Shown one piece after another: positions 21,943 through 34,319 of a stretch of DNA of 64,000 nucleotides. Within the stretch, counting starts at the first letter, position 1, and every line of letters begins with the position of its first letter. The translations under genes were made by a program, and so were the position numbers. The notes below the pieces were generated by a model that saw only the letters and a program-made list of their open reading frames with translations, was not told where the DNA came from and made no database searches. Source of the stretch: Branchiostoma floridae (Eukaryota; Chordata; Leptocardii; Amphioxiformes; Branchiostomatidae); the NCBI RefSeq assembly GCF_000003815.2, contig NC_049997.1, positions 4,962,280 through 5,026,279 of the forward strand. The letters run 5' to 3'.

Positions 21943-22924
21943 TTAAGAACTAAACGTCAAGAAATATTCACAGAGGTTAAAGATCTGTGCATCAAAATCT
22001 GACCGTCATTGAAACACAACATGTCATATGTTACACCCAATACTTTCAACATCAGGGTGTCTTAATTTTCTAGATCTGCCTTTTCAATATTACGATTTAG
22101 CGGGTTGTTTAGTATACTCAAGGTTGCCTTTTACTCATCTGATGAATAGAGAGAGGCAACAATAAAAGAGAAAAAAAAAACATTCGCACTCAAAATATTT
22201 GGCTGTTACCCAAGTAGACCTTACCGGTTCTACACATCGAGATTGTTTTTAATATCTAAACGCCAAGAAATATCTACAGAGGGTAAAGATCTGTGCATCA
22301 AAATCTGTTCGTCATTGAAACAAAACATGTCATATGTTACACCCAGTACTTTTAACATAAGAGCGTCTTAATTGTCTAGATCTGCCTTTTCAATATTGAA
22401 ATTTCGCGATTCGTTTGCTCAAGGTTGCCTTTTACTCATCTGTTGACTAGAGAGAGGCAACAATTATAAAAAAAAAACATTTGCTTCCAAAATATTTGGC
22501 TGTCACCCAAGTAGGGTTGGTGCCTACATCTACAAGAAATACTCGAAGATCAAAATCGAAAAAAAAACGAAAGCTGTTGTTTTCATTAATATTTTCACAA
22601 TGACGGTAAAACCATGGTCCGAATTCTTCTTCCAATTGATGTTTCCCTATTTTCAACCGATGAAAAATGATACTTTCCTACCATGTTGCCATATCAAATA
22701 ATCATCTTATAAAGTAATTAGATAAATGTGTAATGAATTGGGCAACAAATGTAAAATTCCTTCCCCCGAATGGGCGTATTGTACGGAAGTGCCTTAGAGG
22801 CTATATAGTAGCCAAATATTTCTTACTTGTGAAGAAAGTGAATTTTTAGATAAACAAGTTGTATCTATGCTAGTTAGTTCTACATAGGCAAATAAGTATG
22901 AAACTTGATCTCATCTTACCTTAC

Positions 22925-22994
22925 CTTTCAATCTTTCAAAGCGGTTTTCAGCCGGCCACCATCTTACCAACTTTGTGACTGGAACGTCTTTTAT
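22925..22994 (-). promoter_or_regulatory. Putative promoter and leader exon, copy B
   Basis: On the minus strand ATAAAAG (22994-22988), then TCACAAAG, AAGATGGTGGCC and the donor AAAG|GTAAGG at 22925/22924. The short uORF here reads ATG GTG GCC GGC TGA. Confidence 0.4.
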
Positions 22995-24311
22995 CCCCTG
23001 CTGTTGCTGTCTTGCTTGTCGCTCATCTGCTCTGTGTGGTCGGTTTGTTCGTAGCTTTTGTTTATACGGGCGTGTCACATTACATTGTATCAATCCGCGA
23101 CCCTCGGGTGAAGAGTAGTTCCCTGGAAAAGTCGTAGAGAGTCTTATGTGTAAATTGTACTGAATAATCAGGAACTTGGTATGAATTTTAAAAAAATGGA
23201 ATATGCTTTGTAAATTTGCGCTAGAAAAATTTCATTTTAGATGCTATATCTAGAAGGGCGTCAAAAGCGAACGATTCTGTAATTTCGATTCAATACTTTT
23301 GCCAAGAAATGTAATGGTTTGGTAGCGTTTTTCTGTGGTTTGGCATCAGGAATCAAGAAAATTTTGATACATTGCCATCATATTTAGTAAAAAAACTAGA
23401 TCTTGATCTATGAAAGAAATTATTATTTTTGGCCCCGGGAGCTTTCCGGCATAAACCACCTTACACAGCCTCCAAGGTCAGTGACAGTAACAATCTGGCG
23501 TGACCGGTCAGAAGGCCTACCTGCCGAACAATCATTCTGGAAACTTAATTGTTACATTTTTGGATACTATTCAAATTCTTCGTGTCTCCTCAGGCGACAG
23601 CCATTTTTTAGAGGGTGAAATCCCACCTGTGGCTATAATAAGCTTCTGAGCCATCAACCAATATGAATGTTGTGGTGCATTTTTTGTAAAACGGTACAGG
23701 CGTTGTGGAAAAACGAAGTGACCAGTCCTGCTGTCTATAATTTGCTCCGTATCAAGTCGTAAAGGCAGGCGACAGCATTTTTGACATTTCAATGAAAACG
23801 CCTCGTCACAAATATTATGTTTACCTGACCCCCAGTCTTTAGGATAAATTCCACAGACTTATGTAAACACAGGTGTGATCAAAGGGGGAAAACATTGAAG
23901 GGTACTCTTTGATGCCATCTTTTTATGAAGAAAATGCAAAATACTCACTATGTTTGATAGAACTCCTGAACTGGCCAAATGTGATAACTTTCATACCTTC
24001 ATTAATAGTTTGGAAAGAGTGTATTCTGGATGAAAAAGGGAGCAACAACTATCATGGTGTGTTTGGCATGCAAGCTGAAAATGTTGAAACAAATGTCCTT
24101 ACCTTCCAACCAATGTCCAAATCATTAATGAATAAATTCCAAAGTTTTTATCCACGTAACACTGTTTTACATCGATATTTAGATAAAAACAAAACATTAT
24201 CAGTGCTTACATACAACAATTTGGAATTTTTAGCTTCAAGCAGTTGACATAAGGCATCTTTGGGACTCAATTTGATAGAAGACTTAACTTAAACAGAACT
24301 GTTTGCAGTTA
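22995..24311. other. Distal upstream flank of copy B, no gene seen
   Basis: Same non-coding sequence as 10,281-11,597. A ~900 base part of it (about 23,390-24,295) is missing from the mirror position upstream of copy C. Confidence 0.6.
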
Positions 24312-24752
24312 CGCCCCCTTCGCAAGAGAGCAAGAATGAGCCGGAATGCCGTCAGAATGAAAATTCTTTTCTCTTCGTAGCAATTCGTAGTGCATTCCAG
24401 ATATTTGTGTCCGTTCTTTTGGCTAGCCCGAAAGTTTTGACATGCAAAAAACTTTCGAGGTGCATTTGAAGTGGAGAAATATCGAATGGCATTCAAAGTG
24501 TATTCTAAGTGTATTTTAACTATTCTAACTGCAGTATAACATCATGCTACGACATTCCAACATCATTCGAAAGATTCTTATCTCATTCGATGGAGAACCA
24601 AAACGGCAAGCCACTTCAAATGCTGCCAGAATGTGACCAAAAAAATATCTCGAATGCAGTGAGAATACCTAGAATACACTATGAAGTCCCAAGATTAGAA
24701 ACGAATTTCCATTCTGACAGCATTTGGGCTCATTCCTTCTCATGAGCAGGGG
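24312..24752. mobile_element. Foldback element, copy B flank
   Basis: Same ~110 base inverted-arm element as 11598-12020, ends CGCCCCCTTCGCAAGAGAG and TTCCTTCTCATGAGCAGGGG. Confidence 0.65.
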
Positions 24753-25048
24753 ATATAAGGTCCATTTGGAATTCCCGCCCGAATGGCCCCGAAAGTGGCA
24801 TGAGTTTTACAAATGCTTCATTCCAAGGACCATATACCAGCTGTTACTTTTGGTATTATATCTTTTGATATTATATCTTTCGAAGAACCATCGAGGAATT
24901 TCGGAGAAAACAAGGTCGTTGACTGATTTATGTACCGTGAAAAGCCAAAACAACATTTGCACTCAAAAGGAAAACAACATTTTGCGAAGGCCGTACCTCT
25001 TGTGTTGTTCCAACCAAGGATTTTAAGAATATGTATTTAAAATAGCTG

Positions 25049-25334
25049 GCTTTTATGTGAACATTTTGATCAATTGTCGTATAATAGCTTTCAAAATTGT
25101 TATTCTGATTCTCTCTCAATCTATGTCATTGACAGGGTGCTTATACTGGTGCTTCTTGCTTAATGTAACTGTAACAATTCAGTCGCCAGGCATAAACCAC
25201 CTTACACAGCCTCCAAGATCAGTGACAGTAACAATCTGGCGTGATCGGTCAGAAGGCCTACCTGCCGAACAATCATTCTGGAAACTGAATTGTTACATTT
25301 TTGGCAGAAAGAACAAAATATACCACTATACTAA
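25049..25334. repeat. Centre (spacer) of the large inverted repeat
   Basis: Sequence just left of this point (AAGGATTTTAAGAATATG...AAAATAGCT, 25014-25046) recurs inverted just right of it (AGCTATTTTAAATG...CTTAAAATCCTT, 25339-25370). Similarity continues outward on both sides through copies B and C. The spacer contains the small element at 25171-25295. Confidence 0.75.
25171..25295. mobile_element. Small inverted-repeat element at the palindrome centre
   Basis: GTAACAATTCAGT and its inverse bound 125 bases. It is nearly identical to 35130-35255 and 48429-48554 in reverse orientation. Confidence 0.6.
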
Positions 25335-25620
25335 AGATAGCTATTTTAAATGCATATTCTTAAAATCCTTGGTTGGAACAACAAAAGAGGTACGGCCTTT
25401 GCAAAATGTTGTTTTCCTTTTGAGTGCAAATGTTGTTTTGGCTTTTCACGGTACATAAATCAGTCAACGACCTTGTTTTCTCCGAAATAAAAAAGATATG
25501 ATATCAAAAGATATAATATCAAAAGTAACAGCTGGTATATGGTCCTTGGAATGAAGTATTTGCAAAATTCATGCCACATGTGGGGTCATTCGGGTGGGAA
25601 TTCCAAATGGACCTTATATC

Positions 25621-26018
25621 CCTTCACACCAGAAGGAATGAGCCAAAATGCTGTCAGAATGAAAATTCTTGGGAATCTTGGGAATTCATAGTGTATTCTA
25701 GGTATAGTCACTGCATTATATATGAGATATGCGAGACATTCTGGCAGGATTCGAAGTCGCTTGCCGTTTTGTTTCTCCATCGAATGAGATAAGAATGTTT
25801 CGAATGATGTTGGAATGTCGTAGCATGCTGTTATACTGCAGTTAGAATAGTTAAAATACACTTAGAATACACTATTTTTCGGGCCAGCCAAAAGAACGGA
25901 CACAAATATATGGAATGCAGTGAAAATTTCTAGAATACACTACGAATTGCTAGGAAGAGAAAATAGTTTTCATTCTGACGGCATTCCGGCTCATTCTTGC
26001 TCTCGTGCGAAGGGGGCG
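25621..26018. mobile_element. Foldback element, copy C flank
   Basis: Mirror copy of the 24312-24752 element in the right arm of the palindrome, with both inverted arms present. Confidence 0.65.
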
Positions 26019-26448
26019 TAACTACAAACAGTTCTGTTTAGATTTAATTTTTTACTAAATATGATGGCAATGAATCCAAATTTTCTTGATTCCACGTGCC
26101 AAACCACAGACAAACGCTACTAAAACATTACATTTCATGGCAAAAAATTGGATCAAAATTGCAGAATCGTTCGCTTTGGACGCCCTATGAAGTATATCGT
26201 CTAAAATGAAATTGTTCTAGCGCAAATTTACAGATTCCAATTTTCAAACTTATACAAAGTTCCTGAATTATTCAGCACAATTTACACATAAGAGTCTTTG
26301 CAACTTTTCCAGGGAACTACTTTTCACCCGAGGGTCGCGGATCGATACAATGTAATGTTATACGCCCGTATAAACAAAAGCTACGAACAAAACGACCACA
26401 CAGCTACACAGAGCAGATGAGCGACAGGCAAGGCAGCAACAACAGGGG

Positions 26449-26521
26449 ATAAACGACGTTCCAGTCACAAAGTTGGTAAGACGGTGGCCTGCTGCCGAAA
26501 ACCGCTTGGAAAGATTGAAAA
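26449..26521 (+). promoter_or_regulatory. Putative promoter and leader exon, copy C (decayed)
   Basis: The TATA-like box reads ATAAACG, the uORF ATG is ACG, and the donor reads AAAA|GTAAGA at 26521/26522. It is the most degraded of the five leaders, in line with the frameshift in copy C. Confidence 0.35.
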
Positions 26522-26607
26522 GTAAGATGAAATCAAGTTTCATGCTTATTGTCTATGTAGACAGCTACGATACACAGTGTTTATCGTACCTAAAAATTAA
26601 CTAAATA

Positions 26608-26632
26608 TAAACAAACAAACAAACAAACAAAC
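26608..26632. repeat. (AAAC)n microsatellite
   Basis: About six tandem AAAC units just downstream of the putative donor of copy C; absent from the other copies. Confidence 0.9.
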
Positions 26633-26999
26633 TTTTTTCGCAAGTAAGAAAGATTTGGTTGCTAGATAGCCTCCGAGGAAGTTTGGCACAATACGTCCAT
26701 AGGGGAAGGAATTTTTCTTACATTTGTTGCCTAATTCATTACACATTTATTTAATTGCTTTATAAGATGATTATTATGTATGGCAACATGGTAGGAATAT
26801 TATTTTTCATCTCATGCGATCGTATCGGTAAAAATAGGGAAACCTCAAGTGGAAGAAGAATTTGGAGCATGGTTTTAGCGTCATTGATTGAAAATATTCA
26901 TGAAGACAACAGCTTTCGTTTTTTTCTATTTTGATCTTCAAGTATTGCTTGTAGATCTAGGCACCAACCCTTTTTGGGGGACAGCCAAATATTTTGGAA

Positions 27000-28200
27000 G
27001 CAAATGTTCTTTTCTCTACAGTTGTTGCCCCTCTCTATACATAAGATGAGTAAAACGCAACCTTGAGCAAACAACCCGCTCAATCTTAATATTTAATAGG
27101 CAGATCTAGACAATTAAGACGCCCCGATATTAAAAGTACTGAGTGTAGCAAATGACATGACGTGTTTCAATGACGGTCAGATTTTGATGAACAGATCTTT
27201 AACTTCTCTGGATATTTCTTGACGTTTAGATCCTAAAAGTATTCTCGATGTGCAGAGACCTTTATCATTTTGAGTTTTGATATGCCAATAGGTAGCTTTA
27301 AACAATCAATACACCCTAATGTTATAGTGCTGGGTGTAACAAATAGCATGTAGTGCGTCACTGACGGCCAGATTTTGATGTACAGATTTTTAACCTCTGT
27401 GGATATTTCGTGGATATTTACGTTTAGAAGTAAAAGCAATTTCGATGTGTGGAACCGGTAAGCCCTACTTGAGTAACAGCCAAATATTTTGAGTGGGAAT
27501 GTTTCTTTTTTCTCTACAAATGTTGCCGCTCTCTATTCATCAGATGAGAAAAAGGCAACCTTGAGCAAACGAATTGCTAAATTCTAATACTGAATAGGCC
27601 GATATAGACAATTACGGCACCCTGATGTTAAAAGTACCGGGGGTAACATATGACGTGTTGTGCTTAAATGACGGACAGATTTTGATGCATAGACCTTTCA
27701 TCTCTTTGGATATTCCTTGACGTTTAGAGCAATCTGTGAAACCGGCAAGCCCTACTTGGGTAACAGCCAAATATTTTGAGTGCGAATGTTTTTTCTCAAA
27801 ATTTTAATATTGAATAGTCAGATCTAGATGCACAGATATCTAACCTCTGTGGATATTTTTGAGGCTCAGATCTTAAAAGCAATCTATGTGTGGAGCCGGT
27901 TATCCTTTTAAGTTTTCTTATGCAAATAGGTAGCTTTAAACAATATAAACACCCTAATGTAAAGAGTGCTGGGTGTAAAATATGACATGAACTGCGTCAC
28001 TGACAGCCAGATTTTGATGTGCAGATTTCTAACCTCCTGGAATATTTCGTGACGTTTAGAAGTAAAAAGAAAACCAACAATCTCGATGTCTGGAATCAGT
28101 TACGGATCCATTCACAACTGTGGCCGTGAAAGTCTGTAAATCATTATTATTCACATTATAAATGTAGATATGCAAATAACCGACTTCAGACAATCAGTAC
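27000..28200. repeat. ~0.3 kb satellite array (copy C side)
   Basis: Inverted relative to the copy B array and less than half its length, so satellite copy number has changed between the palindrome arms. Confidence 0.75.
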
Positions 28201-29160
28201 CTCCTATATATACATATATGTTAATTGAAAACTGTTTGTTAAACTAAACAACGGATTAGGTACGCACGCGCGTATCCTTTGAGTGCTCTGGCAATTAAAG
28301 GGCATCGACAAAACGGCATATAGTGCTAAAAAGTGCAAACTGAAGACATTCGGTAGACAGTATAGAATTAATACTTGCAGTTGTGTACTATGGGTGAATT
28401 CTCAATTGCACATATGCATAATAATAACTGGATTCGATTCCGTGATATGACAATGTGGGCGTTTTCATTTGATAGTTTTCTTATGTTTTTGGCGACGCCT
28501 CAGGGGCTAGCCTAATAGAATAGTGTGCGTCCGTTTGTCAAGAATTCCCCAAATTGTACAGGCATGTGTGGAATATTTTTGCGCGTGCGTAGTAGAATCA
28601 CCTGAGTATTCCCTTTGGAATTTGTTTTGATGCAGGTTTTGTGTGATATATTCATTTGGTACAGAAAATACCTTTACTGCAATGTATCTAAAAGATACAT
28701 GTTTCAATTCATTCTACTTTTTTTCATTGCTTTGTCCATTTTATTTGCCCATTCTTTGTTGATAACTTACCCTTCGATCGTACAAGCTTCCATACATGCG
28801 CGTAACATCTGTGTGCGCAATTTTCATGGTGGGTTTCATCTATGGTCTTTTTTTCTTTCTGTCGAAAGCCTCACGCTAGGGAAATGCCTGGTTTACACAC
28901 GTAAATTAGGTTATACTAGAGTCATTTTATACTTTGACAGAAGTATTTCTCTCTCATTGTTGTAACAACGCCAAGCTAGAAACAAATGCTATTCGTCTGG
29001 TTTGTGAATGTATACTTAAAATTCGGCAACACTTGGCGAAATGTTAACTTATATAATAAGGACACTTGACACATCTTCCGAGCATATCCAAATGCGATTG
29101 CTTTGAAAAGCTGTCACTTATTAAATCAAACCCTTCTACTTGTTTTTCTTAGGTGACAAC

Positions 29161-32100
29161 ATGGGCAGAAAGTTACAGGAAATGGTTATTTTCCTTCTTA
29201 TCTTCATGATTGAGCTCGACATGCCAGATGCAGGGGCTGAATGCAGACCGGGCTTCTCCTATGACTGTCGCAGTTTGAAACTCACCAGGATCCCCCAGAA
29301 CCTACCAAAATTTATAAAATCCATAGACCTGAGATATAATACAATAACAACTTTAAGTAAGCCAGAGATGAATGTGCTGGCGAGATATAAGAACTTGGGG
29401 CGTCTAAACTTTGGTGAAAATCGTATAGTGACCGTAGATCGTTTCCCCCCTCTATTCCAGCTTCGATGGTTGAGCTTTATTATGAACAAGATTACCTATC
29501 TTCACAAAGAGACATTTCTAAATCTACCAAATCTCTTAGTTTTGTGTCTGAGCAAAAACCAGATAGCAAACATTCATCCTGGGACATTTTCAAGATTAAC
29601 CGAACTCGAAGGATTGGAGATTGACTACAATAACATAACTATCGTTCAATGTGGCACATTCTCATACCTACCATTGCTCCGATATTTGAGCCTGGCTCAC
29701 AACCAGATATTCAAAATTCAGGCTTGTGCTTTCTTAAATCTCCCCAACCTCCAAACGTTGCATCTGCAGTCCAACCAGATAAAGGGAATTCAATCTGACA
29801 CATTTTCAGACTTACCCAGGCTTCAAACTCTGTTTCTGAACGTAAACCAGATACCTAATATTCAGGCTGGAACTTTTTCAAATCTACCCAAAGTCAAGTA
29901 TTTGACGTTGAGTAGCAACCAGATATCCGCCCTTCCCCCGTCAATTTATAAAATCTTGTCAGTAACTTCTACTGTAGAAATGTACTACAACCCTTGGCAG
30001 TGTGACTGCAACATGGTTCCGTTCAGGCTTAAAATGACCGAGGTATCATTCATTTGAAAATCAGATAGTATGTGCCCGACCTGCTAACTTAGTGAAAAAA
30101 AAGCTTAAAAATATCAACCCAGAAGACCTGATTTGTGAAGAACAAACTACATCAACGATGTTTGATACCAAAACCCCATTTACCTCATCTCCAGTGCCTA
30201 CATCTTTTCTATCTGGCAATACAGAGAGAAATACTGATTCAGCAAATAATGTTGGCTCGACAAGGTTTGTTGGTAACCAATTTGACAGTGCCAATAGCCG
30301 ATCCAACGATGCAACCTTCTGTTATCATTGGTACTTTAAACACAATGCTGGCTCTCAGCCACATCCAGCAGATGATAAGAAATGGGAAGGGTTACCAACT
30401 GAAACAACGACTGAAAGTAACAATTCCATTGAATCTCCCCCGAGCCCCCCACTATTTGTTGTTATTGGATCTAATTGTGGTTCAATAGCTGGTACTGCCA
30501 TCATTGTTGCAATCATTATCACAATACGAAGGACGAGGAGGGCTAAGGAAGCTCCTTCGTGCCCAGCCGCTCCAAAAACCAGTATTCAGAATGAAACAGT
30601 GCAGGGCCGGCTCCAGGCGACAAGTACTCAGTTTCCAAATGTTACAAACACTACTGCTAGTGTAACAGTTTCCATGATTGCAAGCGGTCAGGCCGGCCAG
30701 GGTCAGTATCAGGATTCCATTCGATATCAAAACTGCGGCATTGGGAACACACCAGGTCCAAGTCCTGGAATTGGTTTGAGCTCCTCAAACACCACATCTA
30801 CTGTAGTGACAAGTAGCCATGGTCAGACATGGCAAGGGTTGTCTCCAAATGAACTGCCTGTAGCCTTACAGCCAAATCCTATGTATAATGGTACACAATC
30901 AAATCCTCCAAAAACTACATGTCCTGAAATAACAAGTGATGATTATCAAGCATCCCAAGAAACATACACGCACACCACATCTGCTGTTAAGACTTGTTGT
31001 GCTACTCATCTGTATGAAGATATGGATGAACAAAATTATCAGGCATTGCAGGATCAGTGTCAGGCCACTATTGAATCTAACACAAGTAGTTCATATGCTG
31101 CAATAGCTAGTGGTCATGTCCAGTCAGGGCAGGATCAGTCTCAGTCTGCCCGAGTAATGTACACAACAACTGTAAAGACTAGCGGCCATGCTGGCCTGTA
31201 TAAAAATATGGATAGCCAACATTATCAGCTATTGCAGGGCCAGTGTCTGACCAACACTACATCTAACACAACTACCGCAGCTGCGGCAGTCAACAATGGC
31301 AATGGTCAGACAGTGCAGGACCAGTCTGAAACCACCAATAGTTCCGACATAAACACCTTAGCTGTTCGAATGAAAAATATTCATGACAAAAAAGGGCAGA
31401 ATCAGTTTCAAATTGTAACTGAACACAGCGAAAACATTGGAAGTACTACAATGCTTAGTGGTCATGATGAGACAGGGCAGATTCAGTCTCAGAGCTTTAC
31501 TGAGTCGAACACAAACACTACTGCTACTGTAATTGTTAGTGGTCATGACCAAACAGTACAGGACCAGTCTCAGGTCATTACTGAGTCCAACACAAACACT
31601 ACTACTACTGTAATGGTTAGTGGTCATGACCACACAGTACAGGACCAGTCTCAGGCCATTACTGAGTCCAACACAAACACTACTACTACTGTAATGGTTA
31701 GTGGTCATGACCACACAGTACAGGACCAGTCACATGCCATCACTGAGTCCAACACAAACACTACTGCTACTGTAATGGCTAGTGGTCATGACCACACAGT
31801 ACAGGACCAGTCATATGCCATTACTGAGTCCAACACAAACACTACTACTACTGTAATGGTTAGTGGTCATGACCACACAGTACAGGACCAGTCTCAGGCC
31901 ATTACTGAGTCGAACACAAACACTACTACTACTGTAATGGTTAGTGGTCATGACCACACAGTACAGGACCAGTCACATGCTATTACTGAGTCCAACACAA
32001 ACACTACTACTACTGTAATGGCTAGTGGTCATGACCACACAGAACAGGACCAGTCATATGCCATTGCTGAAAATAAGGTCCCTGAAACCCCTCAAGGAAG

Positions 32101-32212
32101 TAAACCCCCTCTAGACGAGCCACCTCCCCTTCCTCCCAAACGCAAGGGTGTTGTTGCCCTGTCTGAAAAACAAACCCAAGACAATTCGAACATTTACGAA
32201 GAAATGACATAG
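29161..32212 (+). pseudogene. LRR transmembrane receptor copy C (one-base frameshift in the C-terminal cap)
   Basis: Same architecture as B: start ATG at 29161, eight bases after a CTTAG acceptor; signal peptide, caps, LRRs, stalk, transmembrane helix, tail. An extra A at 30041 (ACCGAGGTATC where D reads ACCGGGTATC) shifts frame inside the C-terminal cap. The first frame stops at 30055-30057 after 298 codons, and the remainder stays open to TAG at 32212. As read, the product would be a truncated ectodomain without membrane anchor. The tail has the longest repeat block, seven 27-residue units. An extra KEAPS-type segment follows the transmembrane helix (near 30,545). LRR type A/C/D, but the last LRR is unique (VKYLTLSSN). 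Its decayed leader suggests a pseudogene; a sequencing error is possible. Confidence 0.8.
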
Positions 32213-34103
32213 AATAGAATTTGAAGAATACACAACATTCTTTCAGCTTTGCAACTAAAGCCTTTGGTTTAGAATTGTTGCTACTCACTGTAACCAAAGT
32301 GAGATGCTCATTTGAATTTAGGGAGATTGCATTTGTAACATTATTTTGGAATGATAGCGCCTTTGTAAAAATGAATATAAGTGACATGTATTATGTAAAT
32401 ATTTTATTGTATGTATGTGTTATGTGTATACGTATACAGGGCCTCCATGAAAAGCAGTGTTTGTCACTAATGGGAGCTTACGCTGATAAATAAATAAAAG
32501 CAACAACAAAGTAAAACAATATCTTAAGCTTGTAGCTTTTATCTTAAGCTTGTAACTTAAATGTGAAACCTGATTATCACTGTCCGTCCAAAGTTCTTGT
32601 CGTAACTGAATTGTTAGCAAATTATATGGACATCTCCCTGAAAATAATCTCCTAAACAAATGTTTATTTCTGCTTATTATTTGATGTTTTATGATTGTTA
32701 TGTTTCATAATATGTACTTTGAAAACTAACAGGGTATTTCCGTTATTCTTGATGTGACTTTATCTATACCGTAGCAATTTTTGCCCGAAGAATGCTGTAT
32801 TTCAGAAGATTTTGAATTAAATAAACTTGTTCCTTAGTATTTCTCCCAGAGTGTATGAAATATGACTTATGTGATCTGAAATGGACAGGCATTCTGTGTG
32901 TGTACCTTACCTTAGACCTTTGGTCCTCCCGCAACACTGTTACATTGTGTATGTATACCAAGCATGTATTATTTCTCATCAGTAGCCATACATATTATTT
33001 GTATTTTATTGAATACATTCAGTTGTGTACGACATGTAGTACTTATCATGAAAAGAATTTGTGGCTTGGAAAGTATGATACGTAAATTGTTTATATGGCC
33101 AAATAGGAGTCATTTGTTTCACGACATTTTCTTTATTGTGAAATGTCATGTATTGACCCTTTTGTTGCATTTTACTTTTAGTATCAACATTGATGTACTT
33201 GTTTTCACACAACAAAGGATACTTCATAAAATATATTGTATGTACAGCACTATGATATGTTTCAGGTCAGACACTAGCAGAGAAATTATTGTATACTGCT
33301 TTTTTATGGAATCTTGAAAGACGTATTGCACCGGAGGTAAACTAAGCAATTATCTTCTTGAACTAGTTTAACTGTAATTTACAACACAAAAATTGAAGCA
33401 ATTATGTTCTTCACAAGCTCTGAGTAGAGATGTGATGTTGTCCGAATTTATCTACTTCAACAACATTTGACAAAATCCACTCAATTCTTCATACCATTTG
33501 CTATATGAGTCATTTTGCAGGGTGACAGTGTGTCTCTAGTATTGGTCTTATATACCACCTTGCTACCAAGTGAGGATTGCTTTCAATTCTTTTTGGAAGA
33601 AACATAAAAAAACTGTGACCTATTAAAAGGCATGTTGTTATACAATTATACACTTGTATTTCGAACGTACATTTTGTATAGAAGTAAAAGGAACTAGTTG
33701 AGAGAATAGGTCTCACCTTGTATATGCTGAATGTGCAGTTTTGTTTATTAAAGATGTAAATCTATGTTAATGGTAAGACTTATCTTTGATTCACAGTACA
33801 CACAATGAATCCCGACCAGGGCTAGGGGAAACATTACATATACAGAGAACGGCCCGTCACGCGTCACTACTTCCTTGATATTCAAGAACACTTGGCAACT
33901 GGAAACTATTGATAAGTCAAAAATCTGGAGTACCATTAGCTTATTACCGATTTTGTCTCTGTGGTTATTGTTTAATACAGAATGTTATAAAAGAAACGAG
34001 ATATCAAAACAGAAGGTTCCGCTGCAATACCTTAGAAACCCGCAAAAATGGCAAAGTGCCCCAAATGGGCGCGATGACTGAAATCTAGTTTTGATAAATG
34101 CTC
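32213..34103 (+). other. 3' UTR and downstream flank of copy C, no further gene
   Basis: Array repeat shared with the other copies. It contains the poly(A) signals below and no conserved frame. Confidence 0.65.
32489..32498 (+). terminator. Polyadenylation signals, receptor copy C
   Basis: Two overlapping AATAAA hexamers about 280 bases after the stop, followed by AGCAACAACAAAG, as in B and D. Confidence 0.65.
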
Positions 34104-34319
34104 TAACGCTAGTTCACCTTTTTCCGCGTGGTGTCCTATATCCGTTGTTTTTGCCGAACACGGTTTAGGGATATTCATATCAATGCGACGTAAGGTGGTT
34201 TCAAATTACAATATTTTCAATTCCAAATGATGCAAATTCAAACCACCATCTGTCAATTTGACATCGTTTTAAAAACAACGGATATAGGTTACTCCTCGAC
34301 TCAAGGTGAACTAGCGTTA
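34104..34319. mobile_element. TA-flanked MITE, downstream of copy C
   Basis: Ends TAACGCTAGTTCACC and GGTGAACTAGCGTTA, near perfect over 15 bases, with inner inverted ATATCCGTTGTTTTT. Orthologue of 13844-14058. Confidence 0.85.

Larger units (their letters stand above)
19690..22520. repeat. ~0.3 kb satellite array (copy B side)
   Basis: Roughly nine degenerate units. The landmark AAATATTTGGCTGT occurs at about 20166, 20453, 21225, 22193 and 22489, with a basic step of 287-296 bases and variant units between. Two piggyBac-like MITE copies lie inside it. No coding content. Confidence 0.8.
18737..22924 (-). other. Putative 5' UTR intron of copy B
   Basis: From the acceptor just before the ATG to an AAAG|GTAAGG donor at 22924-22923. 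It contains the conserved gene-proximal block (18.7-19.5 kb) and the largest satellite array of the window. Inferred from splice consensus and its recurrence in five copies. Confidence 0.5.

Noticed and set aside
25057-25458. 133-codon frame at the palindrome centre, with relatives near 35,100 and 48,400
   Set aside because: Covers the small inverted-repeat element and its flanks; frame and length vary between copies and match no recognised protein.
30135-30488. 117-codon frame overlapping the stalk and transmembrane region, with equivalents in D and E
   Set aside because: Shifted-frame shadow of the receptor coding sequence; it follows the true gene's conservation.
31490-32070. CRISPR-like array of 81 base repeats
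   Set aside because: Contiguous coding minisatellite without spacers in a eukaryotic gene.
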